Source: Paenibacillus camelliae (GTDB taxonomy: Bacteria; Bacillota; Bacilli; Paenibacillales; Paenibacillaceae). From it: a DNA stretch of 64,000 nucleotides. Position 1 is the stretch's first letter; each line of letters opens with the position of its first letter. The notes below the pieces were generated by a model, which was given only the letters and a program-made list of their open reading frames with translations, did not search any database and was not told the origin of the DNA. Location of the stretch: assembly GCF_023715345.1 (NCBI RefSeq), contig NZ_JAMBNY010000004.1, positions 217,676 to 281,675 on the forward strand. Direction: 5' to 3'. Position numbers and translations under genes: made by a program. Positions 26,428 to 35,441 of the stretch are shown here, piece after piece.

Positions 26428-27669
26428 TTATCTAGAAAGTCTGGAAAGTGAAAGCATTGAGAGCAGCTCATGCTCGGCAGTATTTTCATTGCCTAGCACG
26501 ATCGGCACGGCAAGCATTGCGCCAAGCATGCTGTAAATCGTTCCGTTGCCTCCATAGCCTAAAATGTACACATGCTTTGAATTGGAAGGATCTAATCCAA
26601 TATAAGGTAAGCCATCCTGTGGTTCGTAAAAGTACGCATTCCAGCTTTGATAGGCAGCAGCATGAAAGGAAGGGAAGAGCTCGTTAAGCTTTGCGAGCAG
26701 CCTATCGATATGTCTGTTATTGGAAGGCTTGTCTCGATCAAGCTTGGATGAGGTTTCATCCAGACCGCCGATGATTACACGGGAATCGGGGGTGGTTCGC
26801 GCATACAAATATGGCCTTGCGGTTTCCCACAGCAGCATCCCATTATACCAGCTGCTAAGATCAGCAATAGGCTCTGTAACAACGACATATGAACGATTAG
26901 ACTTAACATTTAATTCCGTGAGCTGTAGCTGCTCAGAATGGTAGCCAACGGCATGGATGATATATTCAGCTTCAATTGTATACTGATCATTGATAAGAAC
27001 AGAGAAAGCTCCTTTGTTATGCTGCCGAATTGACGATGCCCTAGAATGCTCAAACAGCTTTATCCCTCGTTGGCTTAAATATTGAGCGAGCCTGATGACG
27101 AATAAATGCTGATTGATTTCAGCATCTTGATGCGTGACTAGGGCAAGCCGCTTCGAAAATGGAAAGTGCTGCTCAATGATATACTGATCCCACAGCTCAC
27201 AAGGAAGATCAATGCTAGACAAAGCTTCATATTCCTTTTGCAGTTTATCAATATCCTTTAGATCCGAGCAATATTGCATGCTCGATCGTGATTGTAGCTG
27301 GCAATCTCCTACTTCTTGCTGCAGCAGGGATGCGATTCTTCTAACTTCATCAATTGCACGGAAGCAGCTTCTATAAAACAAATCAGCTTCTTGCCTACCA
27401 ATCATTTTACGAAGCTCATGCAGCATAAGATCACTACAATATTGCAGCAAGCCTGTGCTTGCCAGTGAACTACCTTCCGATATTTCCTTCCCTTCAACTA
27501 GAACACATTCGATATTTTGCTCATGCAGCTTAAACGCAGTAAGTAGGCCAGACATACCGCCACCAATAATTAACACTTTCGTTCGGAGCGACTCACGTAG
27601 AGTAGGCCACTCTGTATCGCCTGTCGTATATGTGTTCCAGTAATTAGCTCCTGTATGAAGCTCTTTCAT
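26428..27669 (-). CDS. FAD-dependent oxidoreductase (glycine/D-amino-acid oxidase family, DadA/SoxA-like)
   Basis: 413 residues. The dinucleotide-binding motif VLIIGGGMSGLLTAFKLHE at about 30-48 is followed by LVEGKEISEGSSLASTG, typical of DAO flavoproteins (PF01266). A late motif GLPYIGLDPSNSKHVYILGYGGNGTIYS contacts FAD. No C-terminal Rieske domain is present, unlike many relatives in Bacillus. Start ATG 27669 has GAGGTGATT upstream. Substrate unknown. Confidence 0.9.
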   Translation of the reverse strand: MKELHTGANYWNTYTTGDTEWPTLRESLRTKVLIIGGGMSGLLTAFKLHEQNIECVLVEGKEISEGSSLASTGLLQYCSDLMLHELRKMIGRQEADLFYRSCFRAIDEVRRIASLLQQEVGDCQLQSRSSMQYCSDLKDIDKLQKEYEALSSIDLPCELWDQYIIEQHFPFSKRLALVTHQDAEINQHLFVIRLAQYLSQRGIKLFEHSRASSIRQHNKGAFSVLINDQYTIEAEYIIHAVGYHSEQLQLTELNVKSNRSYVVVTEPIADLSSWYNGMLLWETARPYLYARTTPDSRVIIGGLDETSSKLDRDKPSNNRHIDRLLAKLNELFPSFHAAAYQSWNAYFYEPQDGLPYIGLDPSNSKHVYILGYGGNGTIYSMLGAMLAVPIVLGNENTAEHELLSMLSLSRLSR

Positions 27670-27704
27670 AAGGGAATCACCTCGGAATTAGTATGCCTTG
27701 GTGA

Positions 27705-28616
27705 TCAGTCTTCTAATACTTGTTTTCGATAAGATGTAGGTGATTGCTGATAGGCTTTCCGGAATTGCTTAGAAAAGTAAAGCGCATCTTGAATGCCTAC
27801 TGAGGCAGATACCTGTTCAATCGTAAGCTCAGGTCGTTCTCTCAGCAAATGTCTTGCATGATCAAGGCGCAAATTAAGTAAGAAGGTGCTCGGAGGCATG
27901 CCGACCTTCTGCTTGAACAATCTCGATAAATAGGCACGATTATAGCCAAATGCTTCTGCCATATGCTCAATGCTGACGGGATGTGTATACTGTGATGTCA
28001 GATAGTGCACCATTTGTTTATGAAGCTGCTGCTCTGCACGAGATGAGCTTGGCAGCAGCTGAGCTTCTGGGAGCTGCTTCTTTCCGTAGTCTGACATTAT
28101 AAGCTGGAGCAAGCCTGATGCTCGTATAGATGAAGTCACATGACCTTCGCGAAACGCTTCTAGTATTTGCTGATAGCTGGAGGCTGTATGGGTATAATCA
28201 TCTAAGGATACAACTTCACAAGTGGGCTGAAACCCTGCAAGTGCAACGAGCTGATCAGCCACATCGCCAGTGAACGCTACCCATCGGTATTGCCACGGTT
28301 CATTTGCGTCCGATTCATAGGATATGAGCTGATTGGGGCGAATGAGGAAGGTATCACCTGCCTTGAGTTGATAGCGCTCATGCTCCGTCACATAGCTGCC
28401 ACGTCCACTTAGAACAATGTGCATAAGGTAAAAGCTATATACTTTAGGACCAAGCCGGTGGTTGGGAAGTGTCTGACTTTCGCCTGCGAACAGTACATGC
28501 AGGCTGCCGTTTTGCTCCATGCTTGGATTAGAAGCAACTCGATAGCTTTCTGGTTTATAGACAGCCTGCTTATCTGGTGGCTGCTCCTCTGGTCGATTGA
28601 ATGAGGTATGGAACAT
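27705..28616 (-). CDS. AraC-family transcription regulator, divergent from galK
   Basis: 303 residues from ATG 28616, which follows AAGGAGGGG; the frame extends 25 codons further but without an SD. N-terminal cupin (about 40-170, e.g. GRGSYVTEHERYQLKAGDTFLIRPNQ) senses a small molecule; two helix-turn-helix motifs lie at the C-terminus (SIEHMAEAFGYNRAYLSRLFKQ and TIEQVSASVGIQDALYFSKQFRK). Its location, divergent from galK with a shared 159-bp upstream region, makes it the prime candidate for galactose control of galKET. Similar AraC regulators control alpha-galactoside genes in Firmicutes. Confidence 0.92.
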   Translation of the reverse strand: MFHTSFNRPEEQPPDKQAVYKPESYRVASNPSMEQNGSLHVLFAGESQTLPNHRLGPKVYSFYLMHIVLSGRGSYVTEHERYQLKAGDTFLIRPNQLISYESDANEPWQYRWVAFTGDVADQLVALAGFQPTCEVVSLDDYTHTASSYQQILEAFREGHVTSSIRASGLLQLIMSDYGKKQLPEAQLLPSSSRAEQQLHKQMVHYLTSQYTHPVSIEHMAEAFGYNRAYLSRLFKQKVGMPPSTFLLNLRLDHARHLLRERPELTIEQVSASVGIQDALYFSKQFRKAYQQSPTSYRKQVLED

Positions 28617-28700
28617 TGATAACCCCTCCTTATGTACATTGTACCGTATTGAAATGATGTGTAAAGTCACATTAGTCCATACATATTTCACTTGTAACCA

Positions 28701-28759
28701 TTTAGTTAAATAAGTTTAATGTCTATAATAAAAGCAAGATCTACAATAACATTGTTGTA
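28701..28759 (+). promoter_or_regulatory. galK promoter and operator-like dyad
   Basis: TATAAT at 28724-28729 with TTTAGT 17 nt upstream makes a plausible sigma-A promoter. A dyad, TACAATAAC (28742-28750) and ATTGTTGTA (28751-28759), complementary at 7 of 9 positions, lies between the -10 and the ribosome site, where a repressor could act. Confidence 0.6.
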
Positions 28760-28775
28760 AAGGATGGTACGATTC

Positions 28776-29948
28776 ATGGCGAATATTCAAGAGTTGAAAA
28801 ATGAATTTGTAAAACGCTTTGGAGCTTCCGAGCAAGACATTCATGTGTTCCACGCACCAGGTCGTGTTAACTTAATAGGAGAGCATACAGATTATAACGG
28901 AGGCTATGTGTTTCCGGCGGCATTGACGTTCGGTACGACGCTAGTGGTTCGCAAAAGAGAGGATAAAGGTCTAGGACTAGCTTCTACAAATTTCCCAAGC
29001 ACTAGTGTACTGAGCGTGAAAAAAGTAGTTTATGACGAAGCCGATGATTGGATGAACTACCCTAAGGGGATCGTAAATGAGCTTCATCAGCAGGGAGTCG
29101 TATTCAGCTCAGGATATGATCTGTTGTTCCACGGTGAAATTCCTAACGGCGCTGGATTATCTTCCTCTGCATCGATCGAAGTTGTTACTGCATTCGCGCT
29201 GCTTACGCTTGAGAAGCAACCAGTGGATACTGTGAAGATCGCATTAATGGCACAAAAATCAGAGAACGAATTTAATGGTGTGAAATGCGGAATTATGGAT
29301 CAATTTGCTGTAGCAAACGGCAAAAAGGATCATGCGATATTGTTAATGTGCGATACGTTGGAGTATGATCTTGTACCATTCCAATCCGGCAGCTACAAGC
29401 TTGTTATCGGTAATACGAACAAACGTCGTGGTCTAGTTGATTCAGCTTACAATGAACGTCGTGCTCAATGTGAGCAAGCAGTACAGGATCTACGTCAGGC
29501 TCATCCTGAGCTAACGTTGCTCGGTCAGCTATCGCTAGATCAATTTAACGCCTCAAAGCATCATATTAAGGATGAGGTTGTGCTTAAGCGCGCACAGCAT
29601 GTCGTTGAGGAAATTGATCGTGTGTTGAAATCAATGGACGCACTAAAACAAAATGATCTCGAGCAATTCGGTCAATTAATGAACGGATCACATGATTCGC
29701 TGCGTGACTTGTACGAAGTTACTGGAGCTGAATTGGATGCTATGGTTGACGCAGCTCGTAAAGTTAACGGCGTATTAGGCGCGCGTATGACAGGAGCTGG
29801 CTTTGGAGGCTGTACTGTATCTCTTGTTCATGAGGATTCCATCGAGCAGTTTAAGGAGCAGGTTGGTAAGGAGTATACAGAGAAAACGGGGTTGGTGGCG
29901 GAGTTTTATGTGTGCTCTATCGGAAACGGCGTAGAACAGCTCTCCTAG
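28776..29948 (+). CDS. galK: Galactokinase
   Basis: 390 residues, equal to B. subtilis GalK. It phosphorylates galactose at C1 at the start of the Leloir pathway. GHMP-kinase motifs are in order: substrate motif GRVNLIGEHTDYNGGYVFP, ATP motif PNGAGLSSSASIEV and the C-terminal GARMTGAGFGGC. Start ATG 28776 follows AAAGGATGG; ATG 28764 lacks an SD. galE and galT follow on the same strand, separated from galK by 514 bp of repeat DNA. The stop is followed within 4 nt by a family-1 repeat. Confidence 0.97.
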   Translation: MANIQELKNEFVKRFGASEQDIHVFHAPGRVNLIGEHTDYNGGYVFPAALTFGTTLVVRKREDKGLGLASTNFPSTSVLSVKKVVYDEADDWMNYPKGIVNELHQQGVVFSSGYDLLFHGEIPNGAGLSSSASIEVVTAFALLTLEKQPVDTVKIALMAQKSENEFNGVKCGIMDQFAVANGKKDHAILLMCDTLEYDLVPFQSGSYKLVIGNTNKRRGLVDSAYNERRAQCEQAVQDLRQAHPELTLLGQLSLDQFNASKHHIKDEVVLKRAQHVVEEIDRVLKSMDALKQNDLEQFGQLMNGSHDSLRDLYEVTGAELDAMVDAARKVNGVLGARMTGAGFGGCTVSLVHEDSIEQFKEQVGKEYTEKTGLVAEFYVCSIGNGVEQLS

Positions 29949-30360
29949 AGCGGACTTTGATGACGATGTGTTGCGTTGTAGCTTAATCGACGGCGAATAT
30001 GGAACGCTACCGAAACCTCCGGTGCTCACGTACCAATAACGTACGCTGCGCTCCTCGGTTTCTAGTATCGTCCCATCTTCTTGGTCCTGAAAGCCCGCTT
30101 GCGGACTTTGATATCGATGATTATGCTAACGCAGCATAGTCGACATCGAATCTTGAACGCAAGCGAAAACTCCGTTGCTCACGTACCAACTAACGTACGC
30201 TGCGCTACTCATTTTCTACTAGCGTCCAAGCTTCTCGGATCTGAAAGCCCGCATTTGAACCTTTTTTGAAGATGTAGTTCAAAATTGCGGACTTTGATGA
30301 CGATGCAACTTCGTCCTGAAAGCCCACATTTTGAACCTTTATTGGAAGTTGAAGTTCCTT
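29949..30360 (+). repeat. Family-1 palindromic elements between galK and galE
   Basis: GACTTTGATGACGATG at about 29951, a variant (GACTTTGATATCGATG) near 30096 and another copy at 30289. Two cores: the first with arms GAAACC (30012-30017) and GGTTTC (30057-30062), perfectly paired; the second with GAAAAC (30165-30170) and ATTTTC (30211-30216), one mismatch. Boxes CTTCTTGGTCCTGAAAGCC and TTTGAACC recur. Orientation is the same as galK. The rest of the gap to galE has a hairpin at about 30382-30405. Confidence 0.85.
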
Positions 30361-30381
30361 TTGAGTAATGACTACGAAGCG

Positions 30382-30412
30382 GGACTCGCTTACAAGTCGC
30401 GAGTCTCTATTA
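30382..30412 (+). terminator. Hairpin downstream of the galK repeats, possible attenuator
   Basis: GACTCGC pairs with GCGAGTC around TTACAAGT in 30382-30405, followed by only a weak T-rich stretch (TCTATT). It could reduce read-through from galK into galE, or be silent. Confidence 0.4.
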
Positions 30413-30462
30413 AGAATAGTAAGACACGTTTTTATATATAAAAAATTGAGGGAGATGTTATC

Positions 30463-31449
30463 ATGGCGGTTTTAGTTACTGGTGGTGCAGGTTATATCGG
30501 TTCTCACACGGTTGCTGCTTTGCAAGAACGCGGTGAGGAGATTGTAGTCATTGATAATTTACAGCAAGGCCATCGAGAAGCGCTTTTAGGCGGCAAGCTG
30601 TATGTTGGGGATTTGAGAGATGGCGAGACGCTTGATAAGCTGTTCAGCGAAAATCAAATCGATGCGGTTATTCATTTCGCAGCAAACTCTCTTGTTGGCG
30701 AAAGCATGAAGGTGCCAGGCAAATACTATCACAACAACGTGTACGGAACGCTTTGCCTGCTTGAAAAAATGAATGAATATGGCGTGAAGAAAATCGTCTT
30801 CTCCTCGACTGCAGCGACGTACGGCGAGCCAGAAAATGTGCCTATCGACGAATATGATCGCACAGCACCTACGAATGCTTATGGTGAAACGAAGCTCGCT
30901 ATGGAGAAGATGATGGGTTGGTTCGATGTTGCCCATGAAGTGAAGTATATTTCACTTCGCTACTTTAACGCTGCGGGTGCACATGCGAGCGGTAAAATTG
31001 GTGAAGCGCATGATCCAGAAACGCATCTTATTCCTATCGTGCTTGAAGCAGCACTAGGCAAGCGTCCACATATTTCTGTGTTTGGTGATGACTATGCTAC
31101 TGAGGATGGTACATGTATCCGCGATTACATTCATGTAAGCGATCTGGCAGATGCACACGTGCTTGCGCTTGATGCTTTGCGTGCAGGCAAGGATAGTGCC
31201 ATTTACAATCTTGGAAGCAGCAATGGCTTCTCTGTAAAAGAGGTAATCGACATCGCACGTGAAGTAACTGGTCGTGAGATCCCAGTTGTTATGGAACAAC
31301 GTCGTGCGGGAGATCCAGCGGTACTTATCGCATCGTCAAGCCGTGCACGTGAAGAGCTTGGCTGGAATCCTTCACGCAGCAATTTGAAAGAAATTATTGC
31401 AAGTGCTTGGAGCTGGCATCTTAACCACCCTAACGGCTACAGCAAGTAA
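30463..31449 (+). CDS. galE: UDP-glucose 4-epimerase
   Basis: 328 residues. Interconverts UDP-galactose and UDP-glucose with bound NAD. N-terminal Rossmann motif VTGGAGYIGSHTVAALQERG, catalytic YGETKLAMEKMM with Tyr and Lys spaced by three residues, upstream Ser/Thr in FSSTAATYGEP, and the substrate motif RYFNAAGAH. ATG 30463 is preceded by GAGGGAGATG. galT follows after 30 nt. Confidence 0.97.
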   Translation: MAVLVTGGAGYIGSHTVAALQERGEEIVVIDNLQQGHREALLGGKLYVGDLRDGETLDKLFSENQIDAVIHFAANSLVGESMKVPGKYYHNNVYGTLCLLEKMNEYGVKKIVFSSTAATYGEPENVPIDEYDRTAPTNAYGETKLAMEKMMGWFDVAHEVKYISLRYFNAAGAHASGKIGEAHDPETHLIPIVLEAALGKRPHISVFGDDYATEDGTCIRDYIHVSDLADAHVLALDALRAGKDSAIYNLGSSNGFSVKEVIDIAREVTGREIPVVMEQRRAGDPAVLIASSSRAREELGWNPSRSNLKEIIASAWSWHLNHPNGYSK

Positions 31450-31479
31450 TATTACGTCAAGAAGGAAGGGGAATTAATT

Positions 31480-33060
31480 ATGACAGCACAAGGAGCAGCA
31501 GAGCAGGCGCAGTTGCAAATTGCTCGCCTAGTTCAATTCGCCGAACAGCAGCAGCTAATTAAAGCTGCCGACAAACATTATGCAACCAATGCACTGCTGG
31601 ATTTGTTCAGCTTTGATGAGCCCTTTGATGGGGAGGTTCCAGCAGAGCAGCTGACATCTCCGATCGATCCTTTGGAGCAGCTGCTGGATTACGGCTACAG
31701 CATCGGACTTATACCTGAGAATACACTCACATATCGTGATTTGCTTGATGCCAAAATTATGGGGATATTCGTACCTCGACCTTCAGAGCTTATTGCAAGC
31801 TTCAACCAGCTTATGAAGGAACAAGGCGTAGAAGCAGCAACGAATATGTTCTATAAGCTTAGCATCGACAGCAATTATATCCGAATGGATCGAATTGCAA
31901 AAAATCCGAACTGGCTGCATGCTACGGAGTACGGTGATCTGCAAATGACGATCAACCTATCGAAGCCAGAAAAGGACCCAAAGGAAATTGCATTGTTAAA
32001 GACGCTTCCGCCGGCTAAATACCCAAAATGCTTGCTTTGCGTTGAAAATGTTAATTATGCTGGTCGAGTCAACCATCCGGCAAGGCAGAACCATCGCACG
32101 ATTCCTTTGACGCTACAGAACGAGGAATGGCACTTGCAATATTCGCCGTATGTTTACTATAACGAGCATAGTATTGTGTTCAAGGGTGCGCACGAACCGA
32201 TGGCGGTTACCCATAGCTCGATGGCACGCTTGCTTGATTTTGTTGAGCAGTTTCCGCATTATTTTATCGGCTCTAATGCCGACCTGCCAATTGTGGGAGG
32301 CTCTATTTTATCTCATGATCATTTCCAAGCAGGCAAGCATGTTTTCCCTATGGAAACAGCAGCAATGGAAGCAAGCTTCACATCAGAGGCTTACTCAGCT
32401 GTTAAGCTTGGCATAGTAAAATGGCCAATGTCGGTCATTCGTCTGCAAAGCCAATCGAAGGAAGAGCTTAAAGCGTTGGCTGCAGCTATTCTAGATGCAT
32501 GGCGCGCATATAGCGATCCGGCAGCGGATATTTACGCATTCTCTGAACAAAATGGAGAACAAGTGCCTCATAACACGATTACACCGATTGCACGCTTGCT
32601 TTCTAGCGGAGAATTTGAGCTTGATCTTGTGCTTCGCAACAATCGTACAAGTGAAGAGCATCCAGACGGAATCTTCCATCCGCATAAGCATTTGCACCAT
32701 ATAAAAAAGGAAAACATTGGATTAATTGAAGTGATGGGATTAGCAGTGCTTCCTGGTCGCTTAAAGGAAGAGCTGGCACAGATAGCATCGATTCTTAGCA
32801 GCGGAAGCACTGATGGAATAGAAGCAGCAAAAGCTGTGGAGCATCCACTTTATAAGCATGCTGAGTGGATTGCGTCACTAGCAGAGCTGCATGGAACAGA
32901 CTTGTCCGAGCAAGCTGCACAGCAGCTTGTTGAGGAGCAGACTGGTGCCAAATTCCTAGATGTACTGAAGGATGCAGGAGTTTATAAACGAACGGTAGAA
33001 GGTCAAAAAGCATTTAAACGATTTATATATTCTTTAAACTTTCATGAACAATTGAATTAA
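31480..33060 (+). CDS. galT: Galactose-1-phosphate uridylyltransferase, class II
   Basis: 526 residues, the long Firmicute class II form. It moves UMP between UDP-glucose and galactose-1-phosphate. Matching features include FYKLSIDSNYIRMDRIAKN, CVENVNYAGRVNHPARQNHR, GGSILSHDHFQAGKHVFPME (His-x-His region) and EEHPDGIFHPHKHLHHIKKENIGLIEVMG. The gene closes the gal operon; a strong terminator follows immediately. Confidence 0.96.
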   Translation: MTAQGAAEQAQLQIARLVQFAEQQQLIKAADKHYATNALLDLFSFDEPFDGEVPAEQLTSPIDPLEQLLDYGYSIGLIPENTLTYRDLLDAKIMGIFVPRPSELIASFNQLMKEQGVEAATNMFYKLSIDSNYIRMDRIAKNPNWLHATEYGDLQMTINLSKPEKDPKEIALLKTLPPAKYPKCLLCVENVNYAGRVNHPARQNHRTIPLTLQNEEWHLQYSPYVYYNEHSIVFKGAHEPMAVTHSSMARLLDFVEQFPHYFIGSNADLPIVGGSILSHDHFQAGKHVFPMETAAMEASFTSEAYSAVKLGIVKWPMSVIRLQSQSKEELKALAAAILDAWRAYSDPAADIYAFSEQNGEQVPHNTITPIARLLSSGEFELDLVLRNNRTSEEHPDGIFHPHKHLHHIKKENIGLIEVMGLAVLPGRLKEELAQIASILSSGSTDGIEAAKAVEHPLYKHAEWIASLAELHGTDLSEQAAQQLVEEQTGAKFLDVLKDAGVYKRTVEGQKAFKRFIYSLNFHEQLN

Positions 33061-33068
33061 TTGACAAA

Positions 33069-33105
33069 AAATTCCCATTTGATAGCAACAAATGGGAATT
33101 TTTTA
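33069..33105 (+). terminator. Terminator of the gal operon
   Basis: AAATTCCCATTTG (33069-33081) pairs perfectly with CAAATGGGAATTT (33089-33101), loop ATAGCAA, followed by TTTT. Confidence 0.92.
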
Positions 33106-33177
33106 TTGTAATTAAATATGGATTGTGGTATTTTCTATATAATAATATAAGTAAATGTCGATTGTGGAGGGGCTGTA

Positions 33178-33615
33178 ATGGTTGAAAAAATGCTGCCATT
33201 AGAAGATTTCTTGAAACTTGATTCAGATGAGCAGGTAGAAAAACTCAAGCGCTGGAAAATGAAATATACATTGAAGGACATAAGAGAAGCGTGGAACTTT
33301 AAGCACTCAGCTCAATACTATATGCTATTAAAAAAGTTACGCATATATGAGCGTGTTGTTAATAAGTCTGACAAATTTTATCCTCAGGCTGATAATCAGC
33401 GGTTAGGTGCGGATGGAGTATGGCGAACTTTCAATGAACAGTCTAACAGCTTGAGCGATCACTTCAATTTTCAACTCAACACAACGATTACAGGAACAGA
33501 GCTTGCTGAAAAATTAGAACGGATTGCTTATTTTCTTAAGGGCGAAGCTAAAAATGTCAGTGTAAAACTATCCATAGTCATGAGTGAAAGTGACAATAAA
33601 ACAGAATTAGCATAA
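33178..33615 (+). CDS. Hypothetical protein, 145 aa
   Basis: Family not recognised. The first half holds a possible helix-turn-helix (LKDIREAWNFKHSAQYYMLLKKLRIYERV), the second half is amphipathic (ITGTELAEKLERIAYFLKGEAKNVSVKLSIVMSE). No TM segments. GTGGAGGGG precedes ATG 33178, and a terminator follows, so it is a genuine single gene. Confidence 0.72.
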   Translation: MVEKMLPLEDFLKLDSDEQVEKLKRWKMKYTLKDIREAWNFKHSAQYYMLLKKLRIYERVVNKSDKFYPQADNQRLGADGVWRTFNEQSNSLSDHFNFQLNTTITGTELAEKLERIAYFLKGEAKNVSVKLSIVMSESDNKTELA

Positions 33616-33616
33616 A

Positions 33617-33697
33617 AAAAGACTGTAGCAGTATGATGAGCCTCGATACGTACGCCATTCGATAACAATACGGAGGATCAACCGCTACAGTCTTTTT
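33617..33697. terminator. Long-loop bidirectional terminator
   Basis: AAAGACTGTAGC and GCTACAGTCTTTTT frame a loop of about 50 nt between the convergent hypothetical and DUF1128 genes. Confidence 0.7.
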
Positions 33698-33698
33698 A

Positions 33699-33920
33699 CT
33701 ATTTACGGAGCTTTCCTAGCTCGGATACGAGTGCTTCAACTTCACTAATACTAAAGTTCTCTTTCGATGCAACGATCTCATAGATGTCTTTAATATCCTC
33801 GTAATTATTCAAATTAAAGCTTGATGCCTGCATTGCTGCTGCAGAAGCCATTTTAAGCTTAGATTTAATTGCCTCAATCATAAATACCATGTTATCTACA
33901 GATGCTTGCTCCAAATTCAT
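33699..33920 (-). CDS. DUF1128 family protein (YfkK-like)
   Basis: 73 residues from ATG 33920, which follows AAGGAGCG; the longer frame to 33956 adds 12 residues with no SD. The helical sequence (VDNMVFMIEAIKSKLKMASAAAMQASSFNLNNYEDIKDIYEIVASK, given here in part) fits the DUF1128 pattern of a small all-alpha protein. Function unknown. Confidence 0.85.
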   Translation of the reverse strand: MNLEQASVDNMVFMIEAIKSKLKMASAAAMQASSFNLNNYEDIKDIYEIVASKENFSISEVEALVSELGKLRK

Positions 33921-34053
33921 CCTATTATCGCTCCTTAACATAACGTTATTGGTCATTGTACCACGAATTTCGGCCCAATCACTAACAAATTGAACTAAGC
34001 TTTAAAATTCGATACAATAGACGCTGTATAAACTAGAAGGGAACTAGCATTAG

Positions 34054-34611
34054 ATGAAAGAATTAGCTAAGCTCCACGAGAAGCGTGACGCTGTAGTATG
34101 CGAACATAACGTAGCGGAGCTGTTCCATTTTTTAAGAGCTATTTATGAACAATGTCCACTTCCTGAGGACATTGTCTTTATTTGCATAGGTACAGATCAA
34201 TCGACGGGCGATTCCTTTGGTCCATTGATGGGTAGTATGTTAATGAGGATGGGATTTCCTAATGTGATAGGCACACTCGCTTTTCCGTGTGACGCTTACC
34301 GAGTTGAAGCGCAGGTTCAAGCGCTTCAGCAGCAATCGAAGCATGTTGTCGCTATCGACGCTTGCTTAGGGAAGCCAAAGCAGGTTGGGCAGTTTATTAT
34401 GAATGACGGTCCATTGCTGCCAGGAGCAGCTACTGGTAAAGGCTTGCCGGCAGTTGGCGATTATAGCATTGCTGCCGTCGTTAACGAGATCGGTCCAAAG
34501 GCATACTGGAAAATACAAAATGCTTCGCTGTATGTCGTTATGGAGCTTGTCGAAGTGCTGTCTACACAATTTTCAAAGGTATGGGGAATGAACAAGGAGG
34601 GTTTGATATGA
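34054..34611 (+). CDS. yyaC: Spore protease YyaC family (DUF1256)
   Basis: 185 residues. The N-terminal motif ICIGTDQSTGDSFGPLMG, the central VVAIDACLGKP and the GKGLPAVGDYSIAAVVN stretch mark the YyaC family, related to germination protease Gpr and HybD-type maturation peptidases. It acts in sporulating cells. Overlaps the next gene by 4 nt. Confidence 0.93.
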   Translation: MKELAKLHEKRDAVVCEHNVAELFHFLRAIYEQCPLPEDIVFICIGTDQSTGDSFGPLMGSMLMRMGFPNVIGTLAFPCDAYRVEAQVQALQQQSKHVVAIDACLGKPKQVGQFIMNDGPLLPGAATGKGLPAVGDYSIAAVVNEIGPKAYWKIQNASLYVVMELVEVLSTQFSKVWGMNKEGLI

Positions 34612-35441
34612 AAACACAAACGATGAGCAACAATAGCTTTACACTTAAAAATGGACTAACGATTGCTTATTATGATTCAGCCCCGGACAAGCAGCTGCCG
34701 GTCGTAGTGCTGCTGCATGGGTATTGTGGGAGCTCATCATACTTTCAAGAACTCACTCCGCTGCTAGGGCGTAGCTGCCGCGTCATTACTCCTGATCTAA
34801 TCGGCCATGGAGCCTCTGCTTCATATGAACAAGACACGTATGCATTGCAGGAGCAAGCACAGTTTATGATAGAGTGGTTGGATGGAATAGCAGTTTCGAG
34901 TGCCGTGATGCTTGGTCATTCACTAGGTGGTTATATTACACTAGCTGTAGCAGAGCAGAAGCCTTCGTTCTTATCAGCATTTGGTCTGCTGCATTCTACA
35001 GCATTGCCCGATTCGGAGCAGGCTAAGCAGAATCGGGAGCAAGCGATACGCACTGTTCAGGAGCAGGGTGTACAGTCGTTTGTTGATGGTTTAGTCCCTA
35101 AGCTTATAGCTGCGGATCATCCACAAAGGGCAGCGCTCATTGAGATCGCCTCAGCGATCGGCTATTCAACAACAGCCGCAGCTGTGTCTGGGTATGCTAG
35201 AGGCATGAAGGAGAGACCAGATCGTACATTAGTCATTGAGGAGACAAGTCTGCCTGTTTTGCTTATATCTGGTGCAAAGGATGCCATTGTAAGCTCGGAG
35301 AACACATTCGCAGGCCGCAACGCTTCGACCGAATGTCACATTATTGCAGAAGCAGGTCATATGGGCATGCTTGAGGCACCGCAGCAGCTTGCTGCTATTA
35401 TCGAGAAATTTATCTCAACTAAAGGAGAGACCATAGATTGA
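34608..35441 (+). CDS. Alpha/beta hydrolase
   Basis: 277 residues from ATG 34608 (AAGGAGGG upstream), coupled by 4 nt to the yyaC gene. Oxyanion motif LLHGYCGSSSYF, nucleophile elbow MLGHSLGGYITLAVA, Asp in ISGAKDAIVS and His in EAGHMGMLE complete the triad. Cytosolic, substrate unknown; the size and the conserved HG and GHSLGG elements resemble MhpC/YcjY-type esterases. Confidence 0.9.
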   Translation: MKTQTMSNNSFTLKNGLTIAYYDSAPDKQLPVVVLLHGYCGSSSYFQELTPLLGRSCRVITPDLIGHGASASYEQDTYALQEQAQFMIEWLDGIAVSSAVMLGHSLGGYITLAVAEQKPSFLSAFGLLHSTALPDSEQAKQNREQAIRTVQEQGVQSFVDGLVPKLIAADHPQRAALIEIASAIGYSTTAAAVSGYARGMKERPDRTLVIEETSLPVLLISGAKDAIVSSENTFAGRNASTECHIIAEAGHMGMLEAPQQLAAIIEKFISTKGETID

